From Phycisphaerales bacterium (GTDB lineage: Bacteria > Planctomycetota > Phycisphaerae > Phycisphaerales > SM1A02): 64,000 nt of DNA. Within the stretch, counting starts at the first letter, position 1. The number at the start of each line of letters is the position of its first letter. The position numbers were made by a program, and so were the translations under genes. The DNA lies in assembly GCA_029260575.1 (NCBI GenBank), contig JAJDDB010000002.1, positions 79,451-143,450 of the forward strand, written 5' to 3'. Positions 27,872-36,134 of the stretch are shown one piece after another. Below the pieces are notes generated by a model. It did no database searches, had not been told where the DNA came from, and saw only the letters and a program-made list of their open reading frames with translations.

Positions 27872-28882
27872 TTACTGTGCAGGCAGCATCCGCTGCATCG
27901 CTGCATTCAACATCCGCTGACCCATCGCGGCGATTTCCTCGGCCACATCAATATCATCCGAAGGTGCAGGCAGTTCGCCCACAATCGGCGACGAGATCAC
28001 GACGAACTTCGTCTCAACCGGTTGCGCTGCGCTTCCATCCGTCAGCGCTGCAGCATTGGACGTCCAGCCCTCGACACGAGCCACACACGTCCTGGACCAC
28101 CGACTCGTATTGCCCGTCGAATCGGCCCACTTCGCCCAATACACAATCAACATCGGCTGCGACGGAATGGGATATTCCACCTCCATCGGACTGCGCGTGT
28201 ACGACCGCAGATACTTCGGCCAGCCGCGCTCCGCAGGATGTTTCGGCACCGGCTCACCGGCAGGAACCATCTCAAAGTACAATTCAATGCGCGCCGCGCC
28301 ATCAGGCCTGCGGTTATACACAACGCCATGCTTCGACGAAGGCGAAATCACCATCGCATTGTTGTCATCAAAGTATTTCAGCACGTGAATGCCGCTGCCT
28401 GACCCGACTGCGACGCTGCCTCCAACGCCATCGCCTGATCCGAGAAACTGCAACGCGGGGGGGCGCTGCGGCACGTTGCTCTTGCCGAGCTTCTTCTTGC
28501 GGACTTTGATGCGCAGCAGTTTCTTATTCGTATCACTGACCTGCGGATTCGAGCGAATGATGTTGGCGCAGCTGCGTATGACGTGCTCCGCATCCTTGCG
28601 GGCTGTATTCTTCGCAGCGACCAGTTCTCCTGATCGGGCTCGCTTGATCAGCATCTGCGTCAGCGCATCGCGAAACGTCGTCACTTCCTTTTCGATCAAC
28701 TCCACTTCCTCGAGCGACATGCAGTACGCATCCATGTGCGCCTTGAGTCGCCACACGAAGTTGTGTGCTGTGTAGGCGAAATCACTGTCCGCCTCCGGAA
28801 TGAACTTCACAAGGTTCCTGCGCTTGCGGCGTTTCGGCGCACGAGCACGATGATTGCGACGTTGACGACGAAGTGGCGGCAT
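27872..28882 (-). CDS. Uncharacterised protein: helical domain plus fibronectin-like C-terminus (paralogue 1)
   Basis: 336 aa from the ATG at 28882, with AGGA nine bases upstream. A basic N-terminus (PPLRRQRRNHRARAPKRRKRR) leads into a helical domain (about 35-130) containing AAKNTARKDAEHVIRSC and IIRSNPQVSDTNKKLL. A Gly-rich linker follows, then a beta domain with RSPMEVEYPIP and IVYWAKWADSTGNTSRWS, like the last strands of a fibronectin type III fold. The protein at 56.2-57.0 kb shares this order and the same key positions (AKNxxRxxxExVxR, IxxNPxVSxxxK, RSP, the W...S end), so they are paralogues. I know this layout as an uncharacterised family in several phyla; function unknown. No signal peptide. 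Repeat arrays lie upstream. Confidence 0.8.
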   Translation of the reverse strand: MPPLRRQRRNHRARAPKRRKRRNLVKFIPEADSDFAYTAHNFVWRLKAHMDAYCMSLEEVELIEKEVTTFRDALTQMLIKRARSGELVAAKNTARKDAEHVIRSCANIIRSNPQVSDTNKKLLRIKVRKKKLGKSNVPQRPPALQFLGSGDGVGGSVAVGSGSGIHVLKYFDDNNAMVISPSSKHGVVYNRRPDGAARIELYFEMVPAGEPVPKHPAERGWPKYLRSYTRSPMEVEYPIPSQPMLIVYWAKWADSTGNTSRWSRTCVARVEGWTSNAAALTDGSAAQPVETKFVVISSPIVGELPAPSDDIDVAEEIAAMGQRMLNAAMQRMLPAQ

Positions 28883-28905
28883 GGTGTGGTTCCTGACAGA
28901 AAGGC

Positions 28906-28990
28906 GTCGTTCCTGCGCAGGCAGGAACCCAGGCGAAGTCCCGTGAGCCGTCCGCGCAACCACTGGATTCCCGCCTCCGCGGGAATGACG
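28906..28990 (-). repeat. 85-bp dispersed palindromic repeat, copy 1
   Basis: Flanked by two near-perfect hairpins: GTTCCTGCGCAGGCAGGAAC at one end and ATTCCCGCCTCCGCGGGAAT at the other, with about 45 bases between. The reverse complement aligns over the full 85 bases with 62736-62820, differing mainly in the middle. It is a REP/MITE-like intergenic element, of the CATTCCCGC..GCGGGAAT kind seen in many bacteria. It sits right upstream of the helical/fibronectin-like gene. Confidence 0.88.
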
Positions 28991-29037
28991 GGCGAACGGC
29001 TCTGCGGTACATCGCCTTTCTGTGCGGCATGGTTCAC

Positions 29038-29397
29038 TCAAAGTCCGAAAACGGCGCACAGTGCCGGTTCAATCTTGAGGTTGAGCGTCGCAGCGATCAG
29101 GATTGCGCTGCACGCATCCACGTTCAGAGGCCGATCTACGGGCTTGTGCAGCCAATCCTGTACAGCATGCGGCTCATCGCAGGCGTTCTCGGATTGATCG
29201 TCAGCGTGTTGCAGGCTAAGCACGGCGATCGATGTGCGGATACCGGCGTTGCGCACCCGAACTCGCTTCGTCGAAATGCGGGGTTTCGAAGCGGAACGTA
29301 CATCGGGCAGCACGAAGCTGTGATCGCCCGCTGTGAAGATGTGGAGTCGTGCAGCGAAGGTGTAATCGCTCACAGCGAACGTGTGAGGTGGCGCCAT
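29038..29397 (-). CDS. Possible small protein with N-terminal heptapeptide repeats
   Basis: A 119-residue minus-strand frame with codon choice rich in C/G third positions. The first 35 residues repeat every seven: AVSDYTF, AARLHIF, TAGDHSF, VLPDVRS, reflecting the 21-bp period in the DNA. The rest (RVRVRNAGIRTSIAVLSLQ and onwards) has no recognised domain. No ribosome site precedes the ATG, and the opposite strand is open as well, so coding status is uncertain. If real, it is the gene just upstream of the helical/fibronectin-like protein on the same strand. Confidence 0.3.
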   Translation of the reverse strand: MAPPHTFAVSDYTFAARLHIFTAGDHSFVLPDVRSASKPRISTKRVRVRNAGIRTSIAVLSLQHADDQSENACDEPHAVQDWLHKPVDRPLNVDACSAILIAATLNLKIEPALCAVFGL

Positions 29398-29400
29398 GAT
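29270..29400. repeat. Degenerate 21-bp tandem array, left part
   Basis: Hexamers of the type NNCGAA/GTGAA recur at 29270, 29291, 29311, 29332, 29353, 29374 and 29395, steps of 21, 20, 21, 21, 21 and 21. The shared core on the plus strand is GCAGCGAAGGTGTAATCGC-like, and TCGCTCACAGCGA inside it is a near palindrome. Between units the sequence is diverged. Confidence 0.6.
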
Positions 29401-29454
29401 GCGGTGCAGTCGCGACCCGGTGCGCTGAGGAAGCGAAAGGAACGGTTCAGATAG

Positions 29455-29667
29455 CTAGATGGACAGTTCGAAGTGCGAGTTGAATGCTTCGTCGAGCGAT
29501 TTACGTGGTTCGTTGTGTCCGTTGAGTGCATGGAGTTGCGTGTTAATCGTTTGATGGAGCGAGTTCGACATGCGCTCTTGCACGTTGAGCGGTTGATTGT
29601 GCGGCTTCGGCGGTTCATGTGCGAAGTTGAACTCCTGAAATGTGCTTCTGATCGCAAGTAAGACGCT
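29455..29667 (-). pseudogene. Degenerate 21-bp array, right part, possibly the remnant of a heptad-repeat gene
   Basis: From 29478 to 29646 nine units follow each other with an exact 21-bp step (29478, 29499, 29520, 29541, 29562, 29583, 29604, 29625, 29646), although only a core like GCGAGTTGAATGGTT is kept. On the minus strand one frame, open between two stops and lacking an initial start, reads as seven-residue units: NVQERMS, NSLHQTI, NTQLHAL, NGHNEPR, KSLDEAF, NSHFELS. Two other frames are also open, so the repeat could be DNA-level rather than coding. Confidence 0.5.
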
Positions 29668-29839
29668 TTAGCACCACCGGAAGCTTGACGCAGGGTGTTG
29701 CCCCCAACTCGTGGAATTCCCAGCGTCTTGAATTGAGCCAATCTCCTAAATGCCGGGTGTGGCGTTCCTTAAGTCAATCGTGCGCAGAAGCGACACAATC
29801 GAGCAATAACCACCACCTCGACATGCCGATAAATTCGAC

Positions 29840-30523
29840 ATGAAGACGCTATCCAGACTTATCGTTGCGTTTCTGCTTGGAGTCGCACCAGTTCTTTGTT
29901 TGCACCTGGCTATTACGAGCTGGCGCTATTCGAAAGCTACGTCAAACCCGGTGCTCTGCTTCACGAAGGAATCAGAGACAAACGGATATTGGGAAACACG
30001 AGGGCGTCAAGTGCCAGATGCCCCTGTGCACTACCCCTTTGGTGACCCATACGCGCCACGAGATACACTCATGGCACCAGATCCAAAGACCCCTGAATTT
30101 GTCATGCTGCCGGACGTTTTGACCCACTTCGATCTTGAGGGTCACTATTGGCTGTACACAAGTCATTGGTACAGCGAAACGGATCCAACGTACTACCACG
30201 GCGCTGCATTCATGAGTGGAGAGAAAAACGATGGCATCATTGTGATAGGAGAAGGAACATTACCCGCAGCTCAGATGAACATTCGAGGTAATTATTCTGA
30301 ATGGGTTCGATATGACCTACTGTGGCTTCAATCCAGCGGTTGGTTCATCTACCTTATTGGTGGCATGGCCGGTGTTGGCATCGGATTTCGACGAATGCTG
30401 AAGCACGGCGCTGCTCACCTTCACAAGTCTTCTAACGATGCGATCAACACCGCGTCAGCGGGTCTTGCGAAGTTCGATGAAAAGATCGAAGTGCTGAATA
30501 GTGACAAATCGGGTTCCTGTTAA
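29840..30523 (+). CDS. Uncharacterised membrane protein upstream of a HEPN gene
   Basis: 227 aa with a signal/anchor helix at residues 5-27 (LSRLIVAFLLGVAPVLCLHLA) and a second membrane segment near 175-195 (SSGWFIYLIGGMAGVGIGF), so most of the protein (DAPVHYPFGDPYAPRD, YWLYTSHWYSETDPTYYHGA) would be outside the membrane and the Lys-rich tail inside. I recognise no family. It ends nine bases before the HEPN gene, on the same strand, so the two are probably cotranscribed. Confidence 0.65.
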   Translation: MKTLSRLIVAFLLGVAPVLCLHLAITSWRYSKATSNPVLCFTKESETNGYWETRGRQVPDAPVHYPFGDPYAPRDTLMAPDPKTPEFVMLPDVLTHFDLEGHYWLYTSHWYSETDPTYYHGAAFMSGEKNDGIIVIGEGTLPAAQMNIRGNYSEWVRYDLLWLQSSGWFIYLIGGMAGVGIGFRRMLKHGAAHLHKSSNDAINTASAGLAKFDEKIEVLNSDKSGSC

Positions 30524-30532
30524 GGAAATGCT

Positions 30533-31144
30533 ATGAGCGCATACGAATGCTGGGTTACAGACTTTCCCAAGCGATGCAAAGAACTACTGGCGAATCTGAG
30601 CCCGTGTGCGAAAGCGCATGATCGAGAGGTTACGCTGTTGCTTGCAGTTGCGTCTGTGTGCATTGCTGTTCCGCTGGATCGGATGACCGAGGAGAGCGAT
30701 GGGAGGCCTGCCCATCCGTCTGGTGATCGGGGTGCGGACCCAAACCGCGCGAAGAAGTTCGACGACTTACTCAAGTCCAAGGTGCGTGATTTGCAACTCT
30801 GGAATGATTTGGGAGACAGATTTATTGGCTGTTGCAAACTAAAGAATCATGAGGGCGACCCTGATTCTTGGCCGGAACTCGACAATCCGGAATGTCTTGG
30901 ACCCGACAAGCAACTTAAAACAGTGCTTAAACATGTTCGAAATGCCCTGGCACATGGCAATCTATACACGCAGGACAATCCGATATCGAGAATTGTCTTA
31001 CTGTCGCGACCGGATCACAACATTGAGAAGTACAACTATCTTGTGCTTCAACCTGATCAACTCGCGGCGATTTTGAAGTACTGGATTGATGAACTCGTGA
31101 AGCTGGAGCCGAGCGCGCAAGACATTGCACAGGCGCTTGAATAG
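30533..31144 (+). CDS. HEPN-domain protein (pEK499-p136-like)
   Basis: 203 aa, ATG with AAGGAA upstream. The C-terminal half carries LKTVLKHVRNALAHGNLYT, matching the HEPN signature RxxxxH with N and H (RNALAHGN) that in many toxins forms a metal-independent RNase site. The N-terminal part has helical EVTLLLAVASVCIAVPLDRM. HEPN proteins of this type occur in defence islands and plasmids; here the neighbour is a membrane protein rather than an antitoxin. RNase activity is inference from the motif. Confidence 0.8.
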   Translation: MSAYECWVTDFPKRCKELLANLSPCAKAHDREVTLLLAVASVCIAVPLDRMTEESDGRPAHPSGDRGADPNRAKKFDDLLKSKVRDLQLWNDLGDRFIGCCKLKNHEGDPDSWPELDNPECLGPDKQLKTVLKHVRNALAHGNLYTQDNPISRIVLLSRPDHNIEKYNYLVLQPDQLAAILKYWIDELVKLEPSAQDIAQALE

Positions 31145-31232
31145 CACGCTGCTGAGTGATCGCCTTGGCCATCGCCATTGATCATCAGCGTCAAGCGGGC
31201 CTTCGACATCGGAAACGGCTCGCGGCGCCGCG

Positions 31233-32108
31233 CTATGAACCGGCTGGCGACATGAGATACCGATACAGCAGCGCTGACCACCGCGAATAGAATGCAAAAC
31301 CGGGGTTCTCGTTGTTGCGTCGCAGTTCCGGAAGAAGCGACAACAGGCGTTGGTGACCAGCGGGGGGGCGGAACAGCGGGAAATACTCATCGACGATTTC
31401 ATTCGGCGAAATGTGTGCAAGCATCTCACTGAGCTGGTCCATGTTCACATTGTCGGAATGACCCCTCATGTCGCCGAGAATCTGGAACGCGAACTTGTCG
31501 CCATCAACCTGAAAGACAGTGCCGTTCATGGCATGAATGTCGAGCCGCTCGGCAATGTGCAATCCACTTTCGCCCGCTTCATGGCGAAGCCGATCCAGAT
31601 GCCGCTCCGCCATTGCACGTGCTGCCCTGCCGTAGCGCGGCGCCAGGTTTGTCATCTGATCGACGTTATCCTGCACACGTTCGACTATGCGAGTTGCCGT
31701 CTTGCGGGCAGCATCAGCCTTGATCCGGCCGCGCACGAGAAACTGAACGTGTTCCCGGCGAATGAGTGTCGTCAACCCTCGCCAGATGTCGACTTCGAGG
31801 TTGCCTTCAACAATGCGCATGTCCTTGATCTTCAGCGTCGGCCCGAGTGCTGCAATGTCAGTCAATGATGGCGCGAATGCATCTCCACCTGCGCTGCGGA
31901 TGGCATGCACAAGCATTTGCGCTTCACCACTGCCGAACAGCCCGAGAATCAGCGGTGCCTGTCGTCCAAGCGTCAGCCGCGCGCTTGGTGCATCAATCAC
32001 GCCCGTGCTGCATATCAGATCAATACACTGCTGCTGATCCCAACCGCTCGGCCAGTTGACGACCGTGGGATATGCATCGGCTGTGTTGGGCGTCAGCGAG
32101 TTGGACAC
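31233..32108 (-). CDS. Uncharacterised protein next to flotillin
   Basis: 291 aa from a GTG start three bases beyond the flotillin stop, so it is in one operon with it. No signal peptide or membrane segment. The first 90 residues contain ILGLFGSGEAQMLVHAIRSAGGDAF; the rest is mixed helix and strand with ending PAGHQRLLSLLPELRRNN. I recognise no domain. The tight spacing suggests it works with the flotillin/NfeD pair. Confidence 0.7.
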   Translation of the reverse strand: MSNSLTPNTADAYPTVVNWPSGWDQQQCIDLICSTGVIDAPSARLTLGRQAPLILGLFGSGEAQMLVHAIRSAGGDAFAPSLTDIAALGPTLKIKDMRIVEGNLEVDIWRGLTTLIRREHVQFLVRGRIKADAARKTATRIVERVQDNVDQMTNLAPRYGRAARAMAERHLDRLRHEAGESGLHIAERLDIHAMNGTVFQVDGDKFAFQILGDMRGHSDNVNMDQLSEMLAHISPNEIVDEYFPLFRPPAGHQRLLSLLPELRRNNENPGFAFYSRWSALLYRYLMSPAGS

Positions 32109-32111
32109 GAG

Positions 32112-33764
32112 TCACGATGCCGTCGGCCCGGCTGGCGGCGTCGCTTTGCCATCTTCACTGCTGTGTACAACAGGCGACGTCGTACGAATCCGCCGTGCGG
32201 CACCATCTTCGCCATCTCCATTGACACGCCCAAGAACAGTCGGCAATTCGATGCCCGCCTGGTTGGCAAGTTCGTGCATCGCAGGCAGCGATCCGATCAG
32301 GCTCGACAGGAAGTCCGCTGTGGTGCCGCGGTTCCCGTTGGAGCCGCCGCCGTTGTCCCAGACTGTGATCTTGTCGATCTTCAGATTCGATATTGCTTTG
32401 ACTTGTTCAGAAACAAGCTCGGGCAACTGCTCGATCATGAGCAGCGTTGGCGCGATCTGCGGATTTTGCGCACATGCATCGACCAATTGGCGATAGCCGG
32501 CAGCCTTGGCTTCGAGCACCTTACGCGTGCCCTCTGCCTCAGCTTCATATCGCGCGAGAATGGCATCGGCTTCACCGCGTGCTTCACGGCGTTGCTTCTC
32601 AGCCTCGGCTTCAGCTGCAATCTCGATGCGTTTTTTCTCGATCTCCTGCGGAGCGAGCTGTTCCTTGGACAGTCGGGCCAATTCTTTTTCGCGCTCTGCA
32701 ATCAGAATTGACTCAGCGGATTTCGCCGTGGCGACATCTGAACGCCGGTTTGCTTCAGCGCGAATCTCCGCCAGCTTTGCGTCCGAGTCAGCAACCTGAG
32801 CTGATGAACTGTTTTCGCCGTCGACTGCTGTCGCTTCGTACTGGGCGACCTTAATTCGCTTTTGTTGTTCCGCATTCTTCGATGCAGCAATCATTTCAGC
32901 ATCACGCTCTGCGATGGCAATTTCCTGATCGCGTTTGGATTGCGCTTCGCCGGTGACTGCCTGGGCTTCAAGCGCAGCCACGGCAATACGTTGAGATTGC
33001 TCTGCGTTTTTCCGGCCTTCGACTGCAGAGGCCTGTTCGCGCGACACGTTGACGATCTTTTCGCGGTTGGCGATTGCTTCACCGGTGGCGCCGTCACGCT
33101 CCTGCTCTGCGACTTCGACTTTGGCTCGTTGAATGGCTTCTGCAGCAGCGCGCTGACCGATTGCGACGATATAGCCGCTCTCATCGGTAATGTCGCGGAT
33201 ATTCACATTGATCAGTTCGAGGCCGACCTTGTTGATTTCCTGTCCGACGTTTTCGTTGATCAAGGCCATGAATTTCTCACGGTCCTTATTGATCTCTTCA
33301 ATGGACAATGTCGCGATCACGAGACGCAACTGGCCGAGAATGATGTCCTGCGCCTGCTCACGAATTGCCCGGTCATCCAGTGACAGCAGACGTTCTGCAG
33401 CATTGTTCATCATCACCGGATCAGTTGAAATACCGACGGTGAATGTCGAAGGAACATTCACTCGAATGTTGTTCAGTGACAGTGCGCCTTCCAGCGGAAT
33501 GTCAATAACCAGCGGGTCCAGGCTGAGGAACGCGTAATCCTGAATGAGTGGCAGGATAAATGCGCCGCCGCCGTGGAAGCACTTGGCTGCGCGTGCTACG
33601 CCAACCCGGCCGTACACCACCAGAATTCGGTTACTGGGGCAGCGCTTGTAGCGCGTGGCAACGAACGCCAGGCCGAAAATAAAGATCAATGCAAATGCAG
33701 CGATCAGGCCAACCCAAAGGATTACTGAGCCGTTTGAGTCTGATTGAGAAAGAAAATAATGCAT
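32112..33764 (-). CDS. Flotillin-like SPFH-domain membrane protein
   Basis: 550 aa. One N-terminal membrane helix (VILWVGLIAAFALIFIFGLAFVA), then an SPFH/band-7 domain (about 40-220: KRCPSNRILVVYGRVG, PLEGALSLNNIRVNVPSTFTVG, AAERLLSLDD) and a long Ala/Glu/Lys-rich coiled coil (about 230-460: QRAKVEVAEQERDG, ASAVEGRKNAEQ, EARGEADAILARYEAE). This is the FloT/YqiK layout. Flotillins scaffold membrane microdomains. The NfeD-like gene is directly upstream on the same strand, the usual pairing. Confidence 0.93.
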   Translation of the reverse strand: MHYFLSQSDSNGSVILWVGLIAAFALIFIFGLAFVATRYKRCPSNRILVVYGRVGVARAAKCFHGGGAFILPLIQDYAFLSLDPLVIDIPLEGALSLNNIRVNVPSTFTVGISTDPVMMNNAAERLLSLDDRAIREQAQDIILGQLRLVIATLSIEEINKDREKFMALINENVGQEINKVGLELINVNIRDITDESGYIVAIGQRAAAEAIQRAKVEVAEQERDGATGEAIANREKIVNVSREQASAVEGRKNAEQSQRIAVAALEAQAVTGEAQSKRDQEIAIAERDAEMIAASKNAEQQKRIKVAQYEATAVDGENSSSAQVADSDAKLAEIRAEANRRSDVATAKSAESILIAEREKELARLSKEQLAPQEIEKKRIEIAAEAEAEKQRREARGEADAILARYEAEAEGTRKVLEAKAAGYRQLVDACAQNPQIAPTLLMIEQLPELVSEQVKAISNLKIDKITVWDNGGGSNGNRGTTADFLSSLIGSLPAMHELANQAGIELPTVLGRVNGDGEDGAARRIRTTSPVVHSSEDGKATPPAGPTAS

Positions 33765-33831
33765 CGTTAATCTCCACAGCGTCGCGCCGGCGACGAAAAT
33801 CTATCTTGCGCGGTGGTGAGCCGGCAACTCA

Positions 33832-34434
33832 TCATGCCGGTTTCGACTCGGCAACGGTCACAGTGTTGTCACCATTTGCGCGAACCACCTTCACCTTTGC
33901 ATTCGTAGCAAGCGCTCCGCCCTCGCTGATCGCATCGAAAATTCGTGATCGTTGATTGACGACCAGCCGCAATTTCCCGCGGCCCTTGCCCGCTGCCGGA
34001 ACACTTGCATAAACAGTGCCGTGCAAGCCGACCGTGTCATCCAATCGGATGTTACCGCTGGATTGCAGGTCGTACATGCCCTTCATCATCAGTCCAAGCA
34101 GCCACACCATTAGTGCAGCAACAGCAAGGCCGGAGAGCACGCTCAGCGGAAGCGTCCAGTCCAACGCGAATCGTGCCGTCAGACCACCCCAGCCGAATCC
34201 CATAAGGATGGCTGCGATCGATTGCACCGAGAGCAGACTGAACGCATGAGAGGAATCGTGGGCATCGTCGCCGAGGTTGACATCCACATCACCATCGACT
34301 GCCACGCCGACATCCGCATCACCATCGACACCAACAATTGCCATCAGGCCGATCTTGATGAGGAAAACGAAGCTGCCCGCAAGGGCGGGAAGGGAGAACA
34401 AGAGCCCTTCACCGGTAAACAACGCGTCGAACAT
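33832..34434 (-). CDS. NfeD-like membrane protein, flotillin partner
   Basis: 200 aa from the ATG at 34434, with a strong AGGGGG site. Three or four membrane helices (LPALAGSFVFLIKIGLMAIVG, SVQSIAAILMGFGWGGL, VLSGLAVAALMVWLLGLMMKG) separated by an Asp/Val-rich loop (GDADVGVAVDGDVDVNLGDD). An OB-fold-like C-terminal domain follows (DTVGLHGTVYASVPAAGKGRGKLRLV, RIFDAISEGG). NfeD-type OB proteins are found adjacent to flotillin or stomatin genes, as here. Confidence 0.85.
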   Translation of the reverse strand: MFDALFTGEGLLFSLPALAGSFVFLIKIGLMAIVGVDGDADVGVAVDGDVDVNLGDDAHDSSHAFSLLSVQSIAAILMGFGWGGLTARFALDWTLPLSVLSGLAVAALMVWLLGLMMKGMYDLQSSGNIRLDDTVGLHGTVYASVPAAGKGRGKLRLVVNQRSRIFDAISEGGALATNAKVKVVRANGDNTVTVAESKPA

Positions 34435-34623
34435 GGAACACCCCCTATCGCAACGCAGTGCATTATGGCAGCCACATTGTACGCGGACCTGTCCCAATCG
34501 TGGGCTTTGGGGACCACTGAATTCAAAGCAGAAGCGCTGAAAGCCAAACAGCCAACATTCTTGCCGCGTGCCCGATCCACATGTTTCTCTGTGAATTCCC
34601 CACTGATCGCTCTGGTAGGAATT

Positions 34624-35406
34624 CTACGTTAACCAGCGCACAAGAAAATCACGCTGGCGATTCTTGGCATCTGCTGCGTGTGTACCGAATCCTGCGTGTT
34701 CATGTGGGGCTCCGGTGTGCTCATACGTCACAAGCTCGACATTTTCCGGGTTTTCGTACTGGCTTTGTAGCGAATCAAGAAACGCACGCTGGCCGTTTAC
34801 ATCAACCCATTCATCGTGCTCTGCATGAAACGCCTGGAATGGAATCTCGCGCCACCCGGCAAGGTGTTCGATCGGATTATGCGCTGCGATCTCCGCAGGT
34901 TCGCGATCCTGAAACATCGCTCGTCGGCGCTGGTGTTCCCAGGAACCTGTCGTCGCCTCTACTGATGCGCACACGAATGGGTGCGGCTTGCACAGTCGCG
35001 CCATCGTCGCCATACCCCCGGCGGACATCCCGCCGATCGCCAGTCGCTGCATATCAAACGAACCCAACTCGGTAACATCAGTCACGATCGAATCGATCTC
35101 ATCAACCAACTGCAGAATCACCTCCAGCGTGCGAAACGGATCCTGCAGTGATCGGTCATAACGCTCTCCATGACCGGGCAGGTCTATAGCGCACGCCCCG
35201 ATACCTGCTCGCATCCACCTCAGATACCGCCCGGGATCAATTTCCTTTTCTACCGTTCTGCCGTGCATCCAGAGCGTGATCGGAACCTGCTGTCCGGAAT
35301 CCCAATCCGGATGCACGAGCATCACCGGCACTTCAGTATCACCCAATCGCGTCCAGCGGGCGTTGGCTTTCAGCGATGATGGCATGTTGGCGGTCAGGTC
35401 GGGCAT
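34624..35406 (-). CDS. Alpha/beta hydrolase, dienelactone-hydrolase/esterase type
   Basis: 260 aa, cytoplasmic. ITLWMHGRTVEKE gives the oxyanion strand, ACAIDLPGHGERYD the next strand, and IGGMSAGGMATMA the nucleophile elbow with Ser in GMSAGG. The acid is probably in AFHAEHDEWVDV and the His in THEHAGFG-like PHEHAGFGTHAAD. This looks like the prolyl-oligopeptidase/dienelactone-hydrolase branch; substrate unknown. Confidence 0.85.
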   Translation of the reverse strand: MPDLTANMPSSLKANARWTRLGDTEVPVMLVHPDWDSGQQVPITLWMHGRTVEKEIDPGRYLRWMRAGIGACAIDLPGHGERYDRSLQDPFRTLEVILQLVDEIDSIVTDVTELGSFDMQRLAIGGMSAGGMATMARLCKPHPFVCASVEATTGSWEHQRRRAMFQDREPAEIAAHNPIEHLAGWREIPFQAFHAEHDEWVDVNGQRAFLDSLQSQYENPENVELVTYEHTGAPHEHAGFGTHAADAKNRQRDFLVRWLT

Positions 35407-35428
35407 GGGCGGATGATAGCGACGCCGT

Positions 35429-35875
35429 TCAGGTCACAGCGGTCGTATCGATCCGAATTTCGCCGGCAAGCGTTTTATGCACAGGGCACTTGTCCGCAAT
35501 CTCCATCAAACGAACTCGCTTGGCATCATCCAACTCATCACCCAGGAGTTCGACTGTGCGCGCAATCCGCGTGATGTGTCCGTCAGTACCGTCGCAGTCT
35601 TCGCAATCGCGCGCGTGCTGACGGCTGTGGCTGAGCCGCACGACGACTCCGATAAGCGGCCACTTCTTGTGGTCGGCGTACATGCGCAACGTCATAGCAG
35701 TGCAGGTACCGAGCGAGGCAAGCAACAAGTCGTACGGCGACGGACCCAGATCAGCTCCGCCCGCGTGTTTCGGTTCGTCCGCCTGAAACAAGTGTTCGCC
35801 TGCGGTTATTGCACTGGTGTATCCGCTGGAGCCGATTTCGACCGAAACTGAAAAGGCGTTGGCGCTGTCAGGCAT
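35429..35875 (-). CDS. OsmC/Ohr family peroxide-detoxifying protein
   Basis: 148 aa, GGAGG eight bases before the ATG. OsmC fold with the two redox cysteines: SLGTCTAMTLRMYA (first Cys) and DKCPVHKTLAGEI (second Cys). HAGGADLGPSPYDLLLAS is the family's helix start. Reduces organic hydroperoxides with thiols. The extra RDCEDCDGTDGH between the cysteines is not part of the standard motif. Confidence 0.9.
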   Translation of the reverse strand: MPDSANAFSVSVEIGSSGYTSAITAGEHLFQADEPKHAGGADLGPSPYDLLLASLGTCTAMTLRMYADHKKWPLIGVVVRLSHSRQHARDCEDCDGTDGHITRIARTVELLGDELDDAKRVRLMEIADKCPVHKTLAGEIRIDTTAVT

Positions 35876-36134
35876 CGATGCCTCCGAATGCTATTGAAGG
35901 TGTATTGAATTATAGGGCGTATACCAGTTTCACCATACCACGCAGTCTCGCACCGATGCGATGACACCAGCGCTCGGAAACCGCCCACTGAGCAGAATTC
36001 GCTGGCATCGTGGAATTTGCCGGTCACAGTTGCAATGGAAGGGGACAACCCCGGCTGGCGATTTGTGCGCTGCGCCGGACTCTGTCTTGAGAGTACGACA
36101 ACGCAAAGATCAGACTGGGGATGGAACCGCTGTG

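Noticed and set aside
29029..29454. 141-residue plus-strand frame over the repeat array
   Set aside because: Codon choice and composition look less coding-like than the opposite strand; both may be non-coding.
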